DNA of 5,697 nt from an uncultured Desulfovibrio sp. (GTDB lineage Bacteria; Desulfobacterota; Desulfovibrionia; Desulfovibrionales; Desulfovibrionaceae), in assembly GCA_900546145.1 (NCBI GenBank), contig URBN01000061.1, forward strand, positions 1 to 5,697, read 5' to 3'. Each line of letters begins with the position of its first letter. Within the stretch, counting starts at the first letter, position 1. The notes below the pieces were generated by a model. That model was given only the letters and a program-made list of their open reading frames with translations. It did no database searches and was not told the origin of the DNA. The translations under genes were made by a program, and so were the position numbers. Below are positions 5,153 through 5,697 of the stretch, piece by piece.

Positions 5153-5697
5153 ATGCTCCCTGTAACGCTTGCCGCCTGTGATATCGGCGGCACCACCTGC
5201 CGGCTTGGCCTTTTTCACAGGGACGGATCCGCTCTCGTTCTCACTGCCCGCCAGGACGTGCCCACCGGAAAAGTGCCTGATGTCCCCTCGCTCTTTGAGG
5301 CCATAAAAAACGCCTTCGGCAGGGACGCGCTCTCTTCCTGCGCCGCCTGCGCTGCAGCCTGCGCCGGTCCCGTGGAAAACGGCCGAGTGCGTCTCAGCAA
5401 CGCCGCTGCGGAATACGCGGAAGGGCTGGGGGCGCCTGTCCCCTTCAGGATCATCAATGATTTCGCTGCCGTGGCCCGCTCCATACTCACGCCGGCCGGG
5501 GAAGCGGCTGTCCCCGTCCTCCACTGTGACATGGAGCCGTCCTCCGGCCAGAGCGTTATGGCCGCCATCGGTCCCGGCACGGGGTTTGGCTGTTCCGTCC
5601 TCATTCCGGGGAAGCCGCCCCGCGTCATGCCTTCAGAGGGAGGGCACGTTCCCTTTCCTTTCAGGGGAAAGGAAGAACGGGCCTTTGAGGATTTTCT
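5153..5697 (+). CDS. glk: glucokinase, 3' end cut by window edge
   Basis: 181 full codons are visible of a protein normally near 320 residues. It matches the Glk family (proteobacterial glucokinase, not ROK): the phosphate-1 loop CDIGGTTCRLGL near the N-terminus, INDFAAVA with the catalytic-base Asp103, GPGTGFG at 140-146, and SEGGHVPFPF with Glu162 and His165 in the sugar-binding motif. The role is ATP-dependent phosphorylation of glucose to glucose 6-phosphate in the cytoplasm, the entry step of glycolysis. The usual Asp after HV in the EGGHVDF motif is Pro here, a small departure. The start is uncertain: ATG 5153 and the in-frame ATG 5147 are both possible, and neither has a strong Shine-Dalgarno site (AGAG at 5143-5146 suits 5153 better). 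A stop at 5090-5092 limits any longer start. The gene follows the lipoprotein by 77 bases, with a hairpin between. Confidence 0.9.
   Translation, partial: MLPVTLAACDIGGTTCRLGLFHRDGSALVLTARQDVPTGKVPDVPSLFEAIKNAFGRDALSSCAACAAACAGPVENGRVRLSNAAAEYAEGLGAPVPFRIINDFAAVARSILTPAGEAAVPVLHCDMEPSSGQSVMAAIGPGTGFGCSVLIPGKPPRVMPSEGGHVPFPFRGKEERAFEDF

Overview
The window is a piece of a GC-rich (about 60% G+C) bacterial chromosome. Gene content (an AdhE-type CoA-acylating aldehyde dehydrogenase, a LOG-family protein, a low-specificity threonine aldolase and a proteobacterial-type glucokinase) and the lipoprotein with a lipobox suggest a Gram-negative fermentative or sulfate/sulfite-reducing anaerobe. A relative of Desulfovibrio/Bilophila fits, but this rests on protein flavour alone and no rRNA or marker gene is present. 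No mobile-element gene, tRNA, rRNA or CRISPR array was found.

Layout: (1) positions 1-1614, minus strand: the N-terminal acetaldehyde dehydrogenase half of AdhE, open to the window edge. Its reading frame passes without a stop from normal 65% G+C AdhE sequence into about 180 bases of 30% G+C that encode a Lys/Glu-rich helical stretch instead of the expected iron-dependent alcohol dehydrogenase half. This is the most unusual point of the window. (2) 1615-1894: a divergent intergenic region with a 10-bp inverted repeat around a possible adhE -10 box. (3) 1895-2560: LOG-family nucleotide-binding protein, followed by a strong intrinsic terminator (2585-2620) whose 5' arm also belongs to a second, competing hairpin and follows directly on a perfect TATAAT. 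(4) 2643-3056: a small one-domain EamA transporter, then at 3130-4176 a threonine aldolase/beta-eliminating lyase, in the same direction with a 73-base gap and probably cotranscribed. (5) 4332-5075: an uncharacterised lipoprotein after a 155-base leader with a long inverted repeat. (6) 5153 to the right edge: the N-terminal two thirds or so of glucokinase, separated from the lipoprotein by a GC-rich hairpin lacking a good U-tract.

How the genes relate: this looks like ordinary core chromosome rather than one dedicated pathway. The aldehyde dehydrogenase reoxidises or produces NADH in fermentation, glucokinase feeds hexose to glycolysis, the threonine aldolase yields glycine and acetaldehyde (a substrate of AdhE), and the EamA protein beside it may move a small metabolite. 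No clear new defence or mobile system is visible. The candidates worth checking are the AdhE composition break and the overlapping promoter/terminator structure after the LOG gene.
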